IMG/VR virus record: IMGVR_UViG_3300024518_000021
Coordinates: 1 to 33,529 of that record
Length of the DNA: 33,529 nucleotides
Source: a virus
Reading direction: 5' to 3' (one strand)
Within the stretch, counting starts at the first letter, position 1, and the number at the start of each line of letters is the position of its first letter. The translations under genes were made by a program, and so were the position numbers. Below are positions 7,001 through 14,819 of the stretch, one piece after another. A model generated the notes under the pieces. The model had not been told where the DNA came from. It searched no databases and saw only the letters and a program-made list of their open reading frames with translations.

Positions 7001-7942
7001 ATGGCACGTTATGCTGCGATGACTGACTCCGCGTCAGTAGACCAGATCGACGTTGTCGAGGTGGCCGGCGGGATCGTCGCTTCCTCGGTTCGACAATCAA
7101 CATTCATGCCGCTGGTCTCGAGCCAGAACGGTCCGCGCAAGCGGGTCTATGGGAAGCAGGGAGCCCTCGCATGGGGCGCGCTCTCGAGCTTCACCTCGGC
7201 GCCTGACGAGACCGAGTACACGCCCACCGGCGTGACGACCACGAACACCACGCATCACGTCGATGTGGTGCTCGATCAGTATGCGCTGGCCGATGCCCGC
7301 ACGCAGGGGAAGTCTCTCAAGGATCAGATCCTCGAGGAAGGCGCGATCGGCTACGCCAAGTACTTCGACGGGCTCAACGCTGCGCTTCGCAGTGAAGTCA
7401 GCACGACCACGCCGGACCATCTCATCGGCACGGTCAACGACGCACTAACCGGCCCGCTGCTGGATCAGGCGCTCGAGCTGCTGTCCATCGCCGGCGCTCC
7501 TGGTCCCTACGCGATCGTGATCTACACCGGAAAGCTCCGCGAGTTTTTCCAGATCCCCGGCATGCGCGAAGCCAGCATCCTCGGCGGCAACGGCGGACAG
7601 GGCGGAATTTCCAACCTGGTCGGCGGAAGCCCGAACAACAAGCTCGTGGTCAGTGGCTACAACGGCGTGGCGGACATCTACCACAGCGACCAGATCGTCT
7701 CGGCCTCGGGCCGGCACAACCTGGCGTTTTCGATTGGCGACGGTGTGAGCAACACCGCATTCGTCAATCCCTGGAGCCAGCTCGAGAACGGAAGCGGACT
7801 CGTGCCCGGCAAGATGATGGTCGACGTTCATTGGAACAGCGCCCAGCGCGCCGTCGAGATCAACATGACCACGATGGAGGATTTCTCCAGCCGTACCAGC
7901 ACTACGGCGAACGATTGGTTGGTTGACTTCGTCACCACGTAG
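7001..7942 (+). CDS. Major capsid protein
   Basis: The 313-residue product follows the scaffold and is followed by a strong hairpin, the usual setting of the most abundant virion protein. The middle (DQYALADARTQGKSLKDQIL, about residues 92-111) and the GAPGPYAIVIYTGKLREFF segment (about 165-183) resemble the spine helix and A-domain of HK97-fold coats. The N-terminal arm is Ser/Ala/Val-rich. GGGTGAGGGG precedes the ATG. There is no long N-terminal delta domain, which agrees with a separate scaffold gene. HK97 fold is inferred from position and pattern. Confidence 0.88.
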   Translation: MARYAAMTDSASVDQIDVVEVAGGIVASSVRQSTFMPLVSSQNGPRKRVYGKQGALAWGALSSFTSAPDETEYTPTGVTTTNTTHHVDVVLDQYALADARTQGKSLKDQILEEGAIGYAKYFDGLNAALRSEVSTTTPDHLIGTVNDALTGPLLDQALELLSIAGAPGPYAIVIYTGKLREFFQIPGMREASILGGNGGQGGISNLVGGSPNNKLVVSGYNGVADIYHSDQIVSASGRHNLAFSIGDGVSNTAFVNPWSQLENGSGLVPGKMMVDVHWNSAQRAVEINMTTMEDFSSRTSTTANDWLVDFVTT

Positions 7943-7969
7943 AGCGTGACGGATCGACCGAAGAGAAGA

Positions 7970-7994
7970 GGGGCGGGAGATTGGCTCCCGCCCC
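7970..7994 (+). terminator. Perfect 10-bp hairpin after the capsid gene
   Basis: Arms GGGGCGGGAG (7970-7979) and CTCCCGCCCC (7985-7994) pair without mismatch around the loop ATTGG. No T tract follows; instead AAAGGAGG starts 13 bases later and leads into the next gene. It could stop part of the transcription after the capsid gene, protect the 3' end of capsid mRNA, or mark an RNA-processing point. Similar hairpins precede the genes at 24807 and 30783. Confidence 0.7.
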
Positions 7995-8020
7995 ACCACA
8001 AGACAAAGGAGGGGCGACCT

Positions 8021-8326
8021 ATGGCGCTCACAGTTACTCAGGCGGCGATCAACACGGCCGCAGACGCCTACATCGCGGCGGTGAAAGCCGACTCGGACGT
8101 CCTCTCTGCTGGCGATGCGCAGATCTTCGTCGGTGTGGATCTCGGCGACACCACGATCCAAGACCACCAGCGGACCACGACCGCAGCCGGCGCCGATGTT
8201 TCCTTCTCGACCAAGGTCGCAGGGGAACACGTCAACGACGGCGATTTCCCGATCCAGATCCCGTACCGAGGCGGGCTCATTCCGCTGGTGTGGAAGATCA
8301 CCAACGCAGCGGAGGATCTCACCTGA
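8021..8326 (+). CDS. Small head-region protein (decoration candidate)
   Basis: The 101-residue product begins at ATG 8021, seven bases after the near-perfect SD AAAGGAGG; upstream in-frame codons overlap the hairpin and are not used. It has an Ala-rich N-terminal helix (QAAINTAADAYIAAVKADSD) and a beta-rich C-terminal part. Position right after the major capsid gene and small size suggest a capsid decoration or stabilising protein. Similarity to a named family is not recognised. It overlaps the next gene by one base (TGATG). Confidence 0.65.
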   Translation: MALTVTQAAINTAADAYIAAVKADSDVLSAGDAQIFVGVDLGDTTIQDHQRTTTAAGADVSFSTKVAGEHVNDGDFPIQIPYRGGLIPLVWKITNAAEDLT

Positions 8327-8679
8327 TGTCACGCTTTGAAAACATGACAGGGCAGAGGCACCAAGGTGACATCAGCTACGACGAGCTCTACCAGCGCGAG
8401 ATGCAGTTGCGGCTCGCCAACGGCGAAGTCGTTGAAATGTTCCTCGAGTCTCCAGTGATGGACACCCGCACCGGCCGCCAGATCGGCGTCGAGTACGTCA
8501 AGAAGTACGTGGACAACAACGAGAAGGCGATCGCGCAGAAGATCAAGCAGGGATTGCTCGAGGCTGAGCTGTCCGAGGAGACCGTCCAGGTGGCGAGCGT
8601 GAAGCCGCGCACCGCATCGGCAAAGCCCGAGCCAGCACCGAAGAAAGCCGCATCGAAAAAGTCCAAGGCCAAGGAGTAG
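8326..8679 (+). CDS. Hypothetical head-region protein with Lys/Ala/Pro tail
   Basis: The 117-residue product has a mixed alpha/beta N-terminal part (MQLRLANGEVVEMFLESPVM) and a helical segment (EYVKKYVDNNEKAIAQKIKQ). Its C-terminus is low-complexity and very basic (PEPAPKKAASKKSKAKE). Such tails often contact nucleic acid or stay disordered. It sits between the head genes and the neck genes with a one-base overlap upstream. Function is not recognised; a virion-associated or packaging-linked role is possible. Confidence 0.6.
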   Translation: MSRFENMTGQRHQGDISYDELYQREMQLRLANGEVVEMFLESPVMDTRTGRQIGVEYVKKYVDNNEKAIAQKIKQGLLEAELSEETVQVASVKPRTASAKPEPAPKKAASKKSKAKE

Positions 8680-8683
8680 AACC

Positions 8684-9040
8684 ATGATCCGCAGAATGGC
8701 GCTTCTACTGTGCATCTGTCTGGTCGTCGCCCTGTTCGCTCCGCCTCGGTCTGAGGTCGAGGCGGCAGGCGTTGTCCAGCTCGAGGCCACCACGGCCGAC
8801 ACGCTCGACGCGGGCGAGGCCCTTGGCTTCGTGCATCTGCGAAGCACGAATGGCCTGGCCTTCGGGGTCCGGTTCCTGGGTGGCCCGCTGGGTGACTCCG
8901 CAGGGGCCGGCGTGGACGACTCGGTCGAGGTGGACGCGGGCGATTCCATGAACATGCCGTTGCTAGAGTACGGCAGAGCCACCCGCCTGATCGCTATCTA
9001 TCCGCAGGGCGGCGATACGATCAAGGGCTTCGGGATGTAG
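8684..9040 (+). CDS. Exported small beta protein inside the head module
   Basis: The 118-residue protein starts with a clear signal peptide: basic MIRR, a hydrophobic core (MALLLCICLVVALFA) and an AxA-like cleavage region (EVEAAG, about residue 27). The mature part is small and acidic, with beta-like segments (GEALGFVHLRST, GLAFGVRFLGG). A Sec signal is unexpected for a gene lodged between capsid and connector genes, because virion assembly is cytoplasmic. It may be a host-envelope protein expressed late, or the hydrophobic segment may have a structural role. No family is recognised. Confidence 0.6.
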   Translation: MIRRMALLLCICLVVALFAPPRSEVEAAGVVQLEATTADTLDAGEALGFVHLRSTNGLAFGVRFLGGPLGDSAGAGVDDSVEVDAGDSMNMPLLEYGRATRLIAIYPQGGDTIKGFGM

Positions 9041-9044
9041 CACG

Positions 9045-9548
9045 ATGGCCCTCGACGTAACAGTGGGGACGGCGACGTCCACGAGCTACGCCACGGTGGC
9101 GGAGGCGGACACGATCGTCGCCTGGAAAGGCTCCGATGCGTGGACCAACGCCATCGACGCGACCAAGGAGTCCGCGCTCACGGCGGCGGTGTCCTTCATG
9201 GACACCATTGCCTACGAGCTACCGCGCGTGACCACGGGGCAGGCGCTCAGGCTTCCCACCACATCAATGTACGACAACGACGGAACGCTGATCGTTCCCG
9301 AGCGGGTGAAGGAAGCCCAGAGCTACCTCGCGCTCGCGCTGTTGGAAGATCCCAACATCATGGGCGGCGGTGGGTCCGGGCCTGTGTCCGAGGTCTCTGT
9401 CCCCGGCGCGTTCTCGGTCACGTTCCAGGACTCGAGCGAGGACACCCTCGGGCTGCCTCGTGAGGTCTACGCACGCCTCGAGCGTTACATCCTGCGCAGT
9501 GGCATCCCAACGTCGGGCGGAATCTACGACGTGAGTAGGGGCGGCTGA
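9045..9548 (+). CDS. Head-tail connector (DnaT-like fold family)
   Basis: The 167-residue product has the pattern of the phage connector family often labelled DnaT-like: an N-terminal TSTSYATVAEADTIVA stretch, an Ala-rich helix (KESALTAAVSFMDTI), a variable loop (RLPTTSMYDNDGTL), the helix PERVKEAQSYLALALL, and a short C-terminal helix (EVYARLERYIL). Such proteins form the ring beneath the portal. It lies two bases before the MuF-like gene. The call rests on this ordered helix pattern and the position between head and neck genes. Confidence 0.72.
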   Translation: MALDVTVGTATSTSYATVAEADTIVAWKGSDAWTNAIDATKESALTAAVSFMDTIAYELPRVTTGQALRLPTTSMYDNDGTLIVPERVKEAQSYLALALLEDPNIMGGGGSGPVSEVSVPGAFSVTFQDSSEDTLGLPREVYARLERYILRSGIPTSGGIYDVSRGG

Positions 9549-9550
9549 GC

Positions 9551-10657
9551 ATGACCATCAATCAGGAGATCGTCGATCGGTACATCGAACACCGGGTTTT
9601 TCTAATCCGGTTCGAGAACCGCGTCGTTCGCGATGTCCTGAAGTCGTTGCGCCGTGGGGAACTGGAGGCACTCGGGGCTATTGCTGATGCTTATCAGCGC
9701 GCGCTGGCTCGTAGCGAGGCAAGCGGTGTGCCTTTGACCGCGTGGGGCGGGGACGGCATCGGCTTTCGACGCAAAGCAGTCAAGCGCATACGGGCCTCGC
9801 TGGGTGACGCCTTCCCTGCGGCGCGCAAGTCTCTGGCGGTGGCCCTCGAGGGCGTCGCTGAGGACGCCACAAGCCTCCTCGTCGCTGAGCTGGAGCAAGG
9901 ACTCCCCGCAGCCGTGATCGACGAGCTGGCCCTCTCCAGGGTGCCCGAGAGGGCGCTGGCCAACATGCTCTCCGACAACTTCGGGGAGCGCCTCGAGGGA
10001 TCGTCCAAGCGACTCGCGGACGCCTTCGGCGACATCGAACTCGCAGCGCAGAGGCGCGTCAACAAGGTGATGCGGGACGGCGTGCGCGATGGGGTGGGGC
10101 TGAACCGGATGGTGAGCCAAGCCCGCGCAGCGATCGGCACCAGCGACACGATGGGCGTGGACGTGGCAAGGGTGGTTCGCACGATGGTGCAGACCACGGC
10201 CAACGACGCGGCCGGGATGCTGCACCGCGAGAACTCGGACATCGTCCGCGCGGAGCAGTACCACGCGACGCTCGACTCGGACACCTGCCCAGTTTGTGGC
10301 CCGCTCGATGGCAAAGTCTTCCCACTGGACAAGAGCGGAGCCTCGACGGTCCCGCGTCCGCCAAGGCACCCGAGCTGCCGGTGCTTTGTGTCTCCCGTCC
10401 TCATGGACTGGAAACAGATGGGCCTTCCGAAGGACAAGATCCCGGCCCGCGTTCGTAAACTCCTCGACGGCAAGCCGGCACAGCGGCAGACGTGGCGCAA
10501 CTGGGTGGACGCGAAGCCCGGACGCCTCGAGAAGATCCTCGGTCCGTCGCGCGCGAGACTCGTCAGAAGTGGCGAAGCGAAACTTTCGGACCTGTCAACG
10601 ACGACAGACGTTCTCAACCTCGACGAGCTACGGCAGAAGATACGGCGGGCAGCATGA
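9551..10657 (+). CDS. MuF-like minor head protein
   Basis: The 368-residue protein ends in the typical Mu gpF/SPP1 gp7 signature: TLDSDTCPVCGPLDGKVF at residues 240-257, then RPPRHPSCRCF at 269-279. C246, C249, H273, C276 and C278 are possible zinc ligands. The first 200 residues are helical. Proteins of this family are minor capsid components attached to the portal that help assembly or DNA release. The family's gene normally follows the portal; here six genes lie between. No toxin or ADP-ribosyltransferase domain is fused to it. It overlaps the next gene as ATGA. Confidence 0.88.
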   Translation: MTINQEIVDRYIEHRVFLIRFENRVVRDVLKSLRRGELEALGAIADAYQRALARSEASGVPLTAWGGDGIGFRRKAVKRIRASLGDAFPAARKSLAVALEGVAEDATSLLVAELEQGLPAAVIDELALSRVPERALANMLSDNFGERLEGSSKRLADAFGDIELAAQRRVNKVMRDGVRDGVGLNRMVSQARAAIGTSDTMGVDVARVVRTMVQTTANDAAGMLHRENSDIVRAEQYHATLDSDTCPVCGPLDGKVFPLDKSGASTVPRPPRHPSCRCFVSPVLMDWKQMGLPKDKIPARVRKLLDGKPAQRQTWRNWVDAKPGRLEKILGPSRARLVRSGEAKLSDLSTTTDVLNLDELRQKIRRAA

Positions 10658-11334
10658 GCGGACGCATCGCACAAGCCCTGCGCATTGGCCAATCGGTCGC
10701 GACGCAATACGCGCCCACCGAGGCGGCCATCCACTTCCTGGACTGGTCTGGCACCGATGACCCCATGAGCCAGTCGAAGCAGTGGACTCTGGGTTCGACC
10801 TGGCGCGGCCGGGTGGTCCTGGCCATGCCCAAGGTGACGCATGGCGTGCCCAGCGACGGCCCGTTTCACCGCCATGTGATAACGGTGGACGTGGACAAGC
10901 TCCCGCGCACGCCTGACGAGGGCGACCGCGTGGAGATCGGCGGGCAGCTGTTCAGCGTCGCAGCCTCGAGGACCATCCTCGGCACGACGGCGGTGCTCGA
11001 GCTGGAAGGCACGGCGGCTGCGGTGCCCACATCTGGCGACCACACCCCGCCATTCATCACAAACGCGGCCATCGTCGGTGCCACCGAGACTTTCACAATG
11101 ACCGCCGACCTCAGCGAATCGGCCTACTACCGATACCGCTACCGCAAGCCGCCCAACGTCGGCTCGTGGGTCACGATCGCATACACGGGCGTGCTTGCCG
11201 CAGACATCTCCGGCGTCAGCGTCTCGCTCGATGCTGGTCTCTACGAGGTCCATCTGCAAGCGAAGGACGCATCGGGCAACGAGAGTTCGTGGGTCGATGC
11301 CGGGAACGTCACGATCACGGGAATCCCCGCATGA
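10654..11334 (+). CDS. Neck / head-closure protein with C-terminal Ig-like domain
   Basis: The 226-residue product has an N-terminal beta domain (about 1-130) with RTPDEGDRVEIGGQLFSVAA, a pattern seen in small head-closure or stopper proteins. A C-terminal Ig/Fn3-like segment (about 135-226) follows, including TPPFITNAAIVGATETFTMT and AGLYEVHLQAKDASGNESSW. That second part resembles add-on domains of virions that bind cell-surface sugars weakly. The start at 10654 overlaps the previous stop as ATGA. Neck assignment comes from order (connector, MuF, this, gp10-like, tail completion). Confidence 0.65.
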   Translation: MSGRIAQALRIGQSVATQYAPTEAAIHFLDWSGTDDPMSQSKQWTLGSTWRGRVVLAMPKVTHGVPSDGPFHRHVITVDVDKLPRTPDEGDRVEIGGQLFSVAASRTILGTTAVLELEGTAAAVPTSGDHTPPFITNAAIVGATETFTMTADLSESAYYRYRYRKPPNVGSWVTIAYTGVLAADISGVSVSLDAGLYEVHLQAKDASGNESSWVDAGNVTITGIPA

Positions 11335-11876
11335 TTACCGCAGCCGTAGACACCCGCGCCTTCCAGGTCTGGACCAAAGAGGCCGCAAAGGAACTCAACA
11401 ACGCCGACCGGCTGAAGCTCTACCGCGCCCTCGCGCTCAAGTTCCTCGAGAAGGTTATCCCCCGGACGCCGGTGGACAACGGTCAGGCGCGCGGTGGGTG
11501 GACCGCTGCGTCGCGCCGGCTTCCCGGCGTTCGGGGGATTCGCATCGGCGGTGCCGACCGCGCGATGGAAGAACTCGGCCGCAGCCAAAGCAGCTACAAA
11601 GAGAAGGGCGCGCGCGGCGGTGGCGAGATCGCCATCGAGATTTTCAACGGCGTGCCCCACATCGTCTATCTGGAACTCGGCAGCTCACAGCAAGCGCCTG
11701 GCGGATTCATTCGCCTGACCACCAGGGAGATGATGGGCGACCTCATCAAGGGTGAGCTACGCAGAACCGAGGCAGCGTTCCGTGCCGCCAATATCAAAGC
11801 ACGCCGCGCCACGGGATTGCGTCAGGGCCTCGGCCCACGCGATCCCCTAGGACGCGCCAACCTGTTGCGGAGGTGA
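11331..11876 (+). CDS. HK97 gp10-like neck/tail-completion protein
   Basis: The 181-residue product shows the family pattern: a helical start (TKEAAKELNNADRLKLYRAL), then FLEKVIPRTPVDNGQARGGW, with the conserved TPVDNGxxRxxW motif at about residues 47-57. A central strand region with HIVYLELGSSQQAPGGF follows, matching the YLEFGTSxxxPxGF motif common in these proteins. It would join the tail terminator to the head interface. It overlaps the preceding gene as ATGA and is followed after four bases by the terminator-like gene. Confidence 0.85.
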   Translation: MITAAVDTRAFQVWTKEAAKELNNADRLKLYRALALKFLEKVIPRTPVDNGQARGGWTAASRRLPGVRGIRIGGADRAMEELGRSQSSYKEKGARGGGEIAIEIFNGVPHIVYLELGSSQQAPGGFIRLTTREMMGDLIKGELRRTEAAFRAANIKARRATGLRQGLGPRDPLGRANLLRR

Positions 11877-11880
11877 TCGG

Positions 11881-12330
11881 GTGGCAAACGTCAGAGTGGA
11901 GGACGTGATCTCGTCCCTCGAGAAGTTCCTCGCAGCCAATTGGCCGACGTCGTCCTGGCGGTTCTACCCGACCGCAGCGGACGCGGCCTCTGCGGACGAT
12001 CGCACAGATGCGGTGGAATGGGTGGGCCTGCAATGGCTCCCAATGTCTCCCGCTCGCCCCATGCGCGCGAGCGAGGACTGGGTCAACGTCGAGTTCCGCC
12101 TGATCTGCTACTCGAGATCGAACGACCGCCTTGCGGCGGCAGAGATGGCCACCCAGTTCAAGGACTTGCTCAGGTCCACGACGTTCGCAGTCTACGACCG
12201 AGCAACTGGCGGCACCACGCAAGTGGGCAGCTGCCGACTTTTGGAGGTGTCGGTCATTCCGCCGGCGCCTGATTCGCGCGGCGTCAACCGTGCGGTGGTG
12301 GAAGTGACCGGCTGGGGCATACCCAGCTAG
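11881..12330 (+). CDS. Tail terminator / tail completion protein candidate
   Basis: The 149-residue product has an N-terminal helix (VEDVISSLEKFLAAN) and then beta strands (DWVNVEFRLICYS, VGSCRLLEVSVIPP, NRAVVEVTGWGI) with a helix between. This matches the alpha/beta layout of lambda gpU-like tail terminators. These proteins cap the tail tube and bind the neck. Location between the gp10-like gene and the tail tube gene agrees. It begins with GTG at 11881 behind GGAGGTGATCGG. Confidence 0.72.
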   Translation: MANVRVEDVISSLEKFLAANWPTSSWRFYPTAADAASADDRTDAVEWVGLQWLPMSPARPMRASEDWVNVEFRLICYSRSNDRLAAAEMATQFKDLLRSTTFAVYDRATGGTTQVGSCRLLEVSVIPPAPDSRGVNRAVVEVTGWGIPS

Positions 12331-12343
12331 AGAAGGGGACGAC

Positions 12344-12859
12344 ATGGCGACGCCAATCTCTCTCAAGGACGGAGCAATCGTCCTGACCGACAACGACGGA
12401 GCGAACACGCTCACCCTCGGACTCGAGGACGGTAACTTGAGCTTCACGCTGCCGCGCCCACACGAGCACTCACCGGATCGCGGGGCTGCCGGCGTCATCA
12501 TCGACGGCGCTTTCGAGCCGATCCCGTTCTCGATGACTCTGGACGTGGTCACCCTGTTGGGGAGCGCGGGAGTCGCTGAGGTGGTTCTGCGAACCGAGTC
12601 AACGTGGGACTTCGGAAAGCTCGACACCGCCGCAGGAAGCTACAGCGGCAAGACGGCCACTCTCCAGGATGTGAGTTCCGATGTGGGCGTCTTTCAGATG
12701 GTCGTCACCTACACCAACCCGACATCGGCCGCAGTAGAGAATCTCTACTTCTTCGACTGCGTGGCGACCTACGACTTCAGCGAAGGTTTGCCGAGCAAGA
12801 CCACGATCAGCGGCGTGAGCTACCAAACGGCGCAGAACTTCCTCGCCAACATCGACTAG
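12344..12859 (+). CDS. Major tail tube protein candidate
   Basis: The 171-residue beta-rich product lies where siphovirus tube genes usually are, between tail completion and tail chaperone genes. The N-terminal part has SLKDGAIVLTDNDGANTLTL and GNLSFTL. The segment DRGAAGVIIDGAFEP (45-59) and the C-terminal NLYFFDCVATYDFSEGL (133-149) recur in the next gene, so the two are paralogues. It would polymerise into hexameric rings around the tape measure. The ATG at 12344 follows GAAGGGGACGAC. Confidence 0.75.
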   Translation: MATPISLKDGAIVLTDNDGANTLTLGLEDGNLSFTLPRPHEHSPDRGAAGVIIDGAFEPIPFSMTLDVVTLLGSAGVAEVVLRTESTWDFGKLDTAAGSYSGKTATLQDVSSDVGVFQMVVTYTNPTSAAVENLYFFDCVATYDFSEGLPSKTTISGVSYQTAQNFLANID

Positions 12860-12868
12860 GGGGATGCA

Positions 12869-14269
12869 ATGGCGGTCAAGACGCTAAAATACGGCGATCT
12901 GTATCTATATAGGGCCGACTCGGATGCGTCTCTGATCGCTGCGAGCGGCTATTCCTACGTGGGCGCGTTCGAGAGCGGTTCGCAGGTGCGGTTGATGGTC
13001 TCGGATGCGAGCGGAATGGATCGCCTGAGCGCGAACCACGCCCTCACGATGAGCCACGCAGCCACGCCGGCGTCCGTTCACGCCCCCGGCAACATGCCCG
13101 CGCATCCCGTATTCTGGGTGAACGACAGCACGGTCCATTGCTGGTACGGTTACGACGTGCTCGCGGGCACTGCGTACACGGTTTTCTATATGCGCAGCAC
13201 CGACGACGGGGCAACCTGGACGACGCCAGTCGAGGTTGTCACTCTGGGCACGGGCGGATCGTGGAACGATGTGGCGATGACTCCGCTCCTGTTCTGGGAG
13301 AACCCCGACGATTCGGCCCTGAATCGGCTTTATGTGGCCGCCAATGACGGCGCGAACTACAAGGTCGGTTACTACGTCGTGGACGCCTCGGCGGGGTCGT
13401 GGAACGTCAACCTCGAAAACCCTGCGAAGTATTCGGAATATGGGAGCAATCCCGTGACCCAGAACCTGGGCGGCGAGTACATCGCGATGATTCACGACGG
13501 CAAGCGGTTTTGCATGTACTACGGCGACGACTCGACGCCGGACCGGGTTTACTTTGATTCAAGCGCCGGGGGCATAGTATGGAACCGGGCAGGGATCGCA
13601 GCCAACCGATTCACCAACCCGATTCTATACAACGGCATCGCGACCACGGCGGACGATGTTTACCTCCGGCCGACTGGCGCCGCCAAAATCGGCGCCTGGT
13701 TCTACCTGTTCTATATGGGCTACGACGGGTCTACCCTGCTGCCGATGTGTGCGGTAGGCGAGCGCCCAGACCACCTCTACAAGATGGGCAGCGTTGCAAA
13801 CTGGAACGGGGGAACGTCGAGCGATGTAGGCCCCAAGGTTTACTACTCGAACGGTGACCTTGCCTACAGCGTGAACCACCAAACCGTCCACGTGGCAGAC
13901 CGCGGCGGCGCCGGTGCGCTTATCGATGCACCGTTCGAGCCTTGGGCCTGGGCTTCGAGTTTTAAGCAGCAGTTCATTGGGCCGAGTGGCGTCGTAGCGC
14001 TCAGCGCCAATAGCGACGAGGTTCTGCTGTGGAACCACGCCATGCTAGCGAACCCGTCGGTAGGCGAGGGCCTGGGCTACGGCTACGACGACCCATCGCG
14101 CATCCATGCCGTCTACCTTGACAAGACCACGGCCGGGGTTGACGAGAGTTTTTACATCTTCCTCGACTGTGTGATTTCCGCCGACGTCGCCGAGTCCGAA
14201 GAGGCAAGCGACGTCACATTCTCGGGCACCGTCAATGGAGCCCGACTCCCCATATTCGGAAGGTTCTAG
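12869..14269 (+). CDS. Tail tube paralogue with inserted beta-propeller domain
   Basis: This 466-residue protein ends (about 327-466) with a copy of the preceding tube protein: GDLAYSV (329-335), DRGGAGALIDAPFEP (344-358) and SFYIFLDCVISADVAES (427-443). A short tube-like N-terminus (1-40, KTLKYGDLYLYRAD) precedes an insert of roughly 280 residues. The insert looks like a five-bladed propeller of the sialidase/GH43 type: an Asp-box STDDGATW at 110-117, TPLLFWENP at 138-146, and NPILYNG with WFYLFYMGYDGS at 250-288. It could be a sugar-binding decorated ring in the tail or a tail-tip ring. Enzymatic activity is not claimed because catalytic acids cannot be assigned. Confidence 0.8.
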   Translation: MAVKTLKYGDLYLYRADSDASLIAASGYSYVGAFESGSQVRLMVSDASGMDRLSANHALTMSHAATPASVHAPGNMPAHPVFWVNDSTVHCWYGYDVLAGTAYTVFYMRSTDDGATWTTPVEVVTLGTGGSWNDVAMTPLLFWENPDDSALNRLYVAANDGANYKVGYYVVDASAGSWNVNLENPAKYSEYGSNPVTQNLGGEYIAMIHDGKRFCMYYGDDSTPDRVYFDSSAGGIVWNRAGIAANRFTNPILYNGIATTADDVYLRPTGAAKIGAWFYLFYMGYDGSTLLPMCAVGERPDHLYKMGSVANWNGGTSSDVGPKVYYSNGDLAYSVNHQTVHVADRGGAGALIDAPFEPWAWASSFKQQFIGPSGVVALSANSDEVLLWNHAMLANPSVGEGLGYGYDDPSRIHAVYLDKTTAGVDESFYIFLDCVISADVAESEEASDVTFSGTVNGARLPIFGRF

Positions 14270-14273
14270 AACC

Positions 14274-14819
14274 GTGCAACTCGATGGCCACCCAGTCAAG
14301 CGCTATACGGGATGTGCTCACATCCTACGGCGTGAGAACGGCGAGCTGGTGGATCTGCAGTTCGCGATCGTCCAACTCGACCCGCAATGGGAAGAGGAAG
14401 CCGAGCGCCAGCTGCCGCCACCTACCGCCCCCATCAACGGGAGAACCAAAGACGCTAGCGGCGCGATGGTTCCCACGTACAACGAGGAAGACCCCGAGTT
14501 CCTGCAGGCGCTCGCCGTCTGGCAACGGCGCCAGAAGGCAAAGAGAATCCACGACGCGAACATTGACGACCGTATCTCCTGGGAGACCGACCCGGAGATT
14601 CTAGAGTCGAACCCCAAGAAGTTCTACGATGGCATCTGGGAGGAGCTTCGCGCCTCATTCGCTCGCGGCGAAATAAACCGATGGGTTTCCGCCATTGTCG
14701 GTATCGATCAAGTGGGCGGCGCGGACATCGCCCTCGCGGAGGAGTCTCTATTTCGAGAACTCCAGCGCCTTGGCGCTCTTTCAGACATGGAAGAGGAACC
14801 AGGCGCGGGCAAAGAGTGA
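14274..14819 (+). CDS. Tail assembly chaperone (gpG-like)
   Basis: The 181-residue, strongly acidic product sits between tail tube and tape measure genes, the standard place for lambda gpG-like chaperones. GTG 14274 is preceded by GGAAGG; an ATG at 14235 would overlap the previous gene by 35 bases. A small beta N-terminus (MQLDGHPVKRYTGCAHIL) is followed by charged helices. The 3' end overlaps, in the +1 frame, an open frame at 14675-15003 that has no good start. This suggests that a fraction of ribosomes shift to make a longer fusion. It would keep the tape measure soluble and recruit tube subunits. Confidence 0.75.
   Translation: MQLDGHPVKRYTGCAHILRRENGELVDLQFAIVQLDPQWEEEAERQLPPPTAPINGRTKDASGAMVPTYNEEDPEFLQALAVWQRRQKAKRIHDANIDDRISWETDPEILESNPKKFYDGIWEELRASFARGEINRWVSAIVGIDQVGGADIALAEESLFRELQRLGALSDMEEEPGAGKE

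Noticed and set aside
9694-11259. 521-codon open frame on the minus strand
   Set aside because: It lies opposite the MuF-like and neck genes, which have clear motifs and chained starts. The minus frame is open because of codon bias in GC-rich DNA and its translation is Arg/Ser-rich without motifs.
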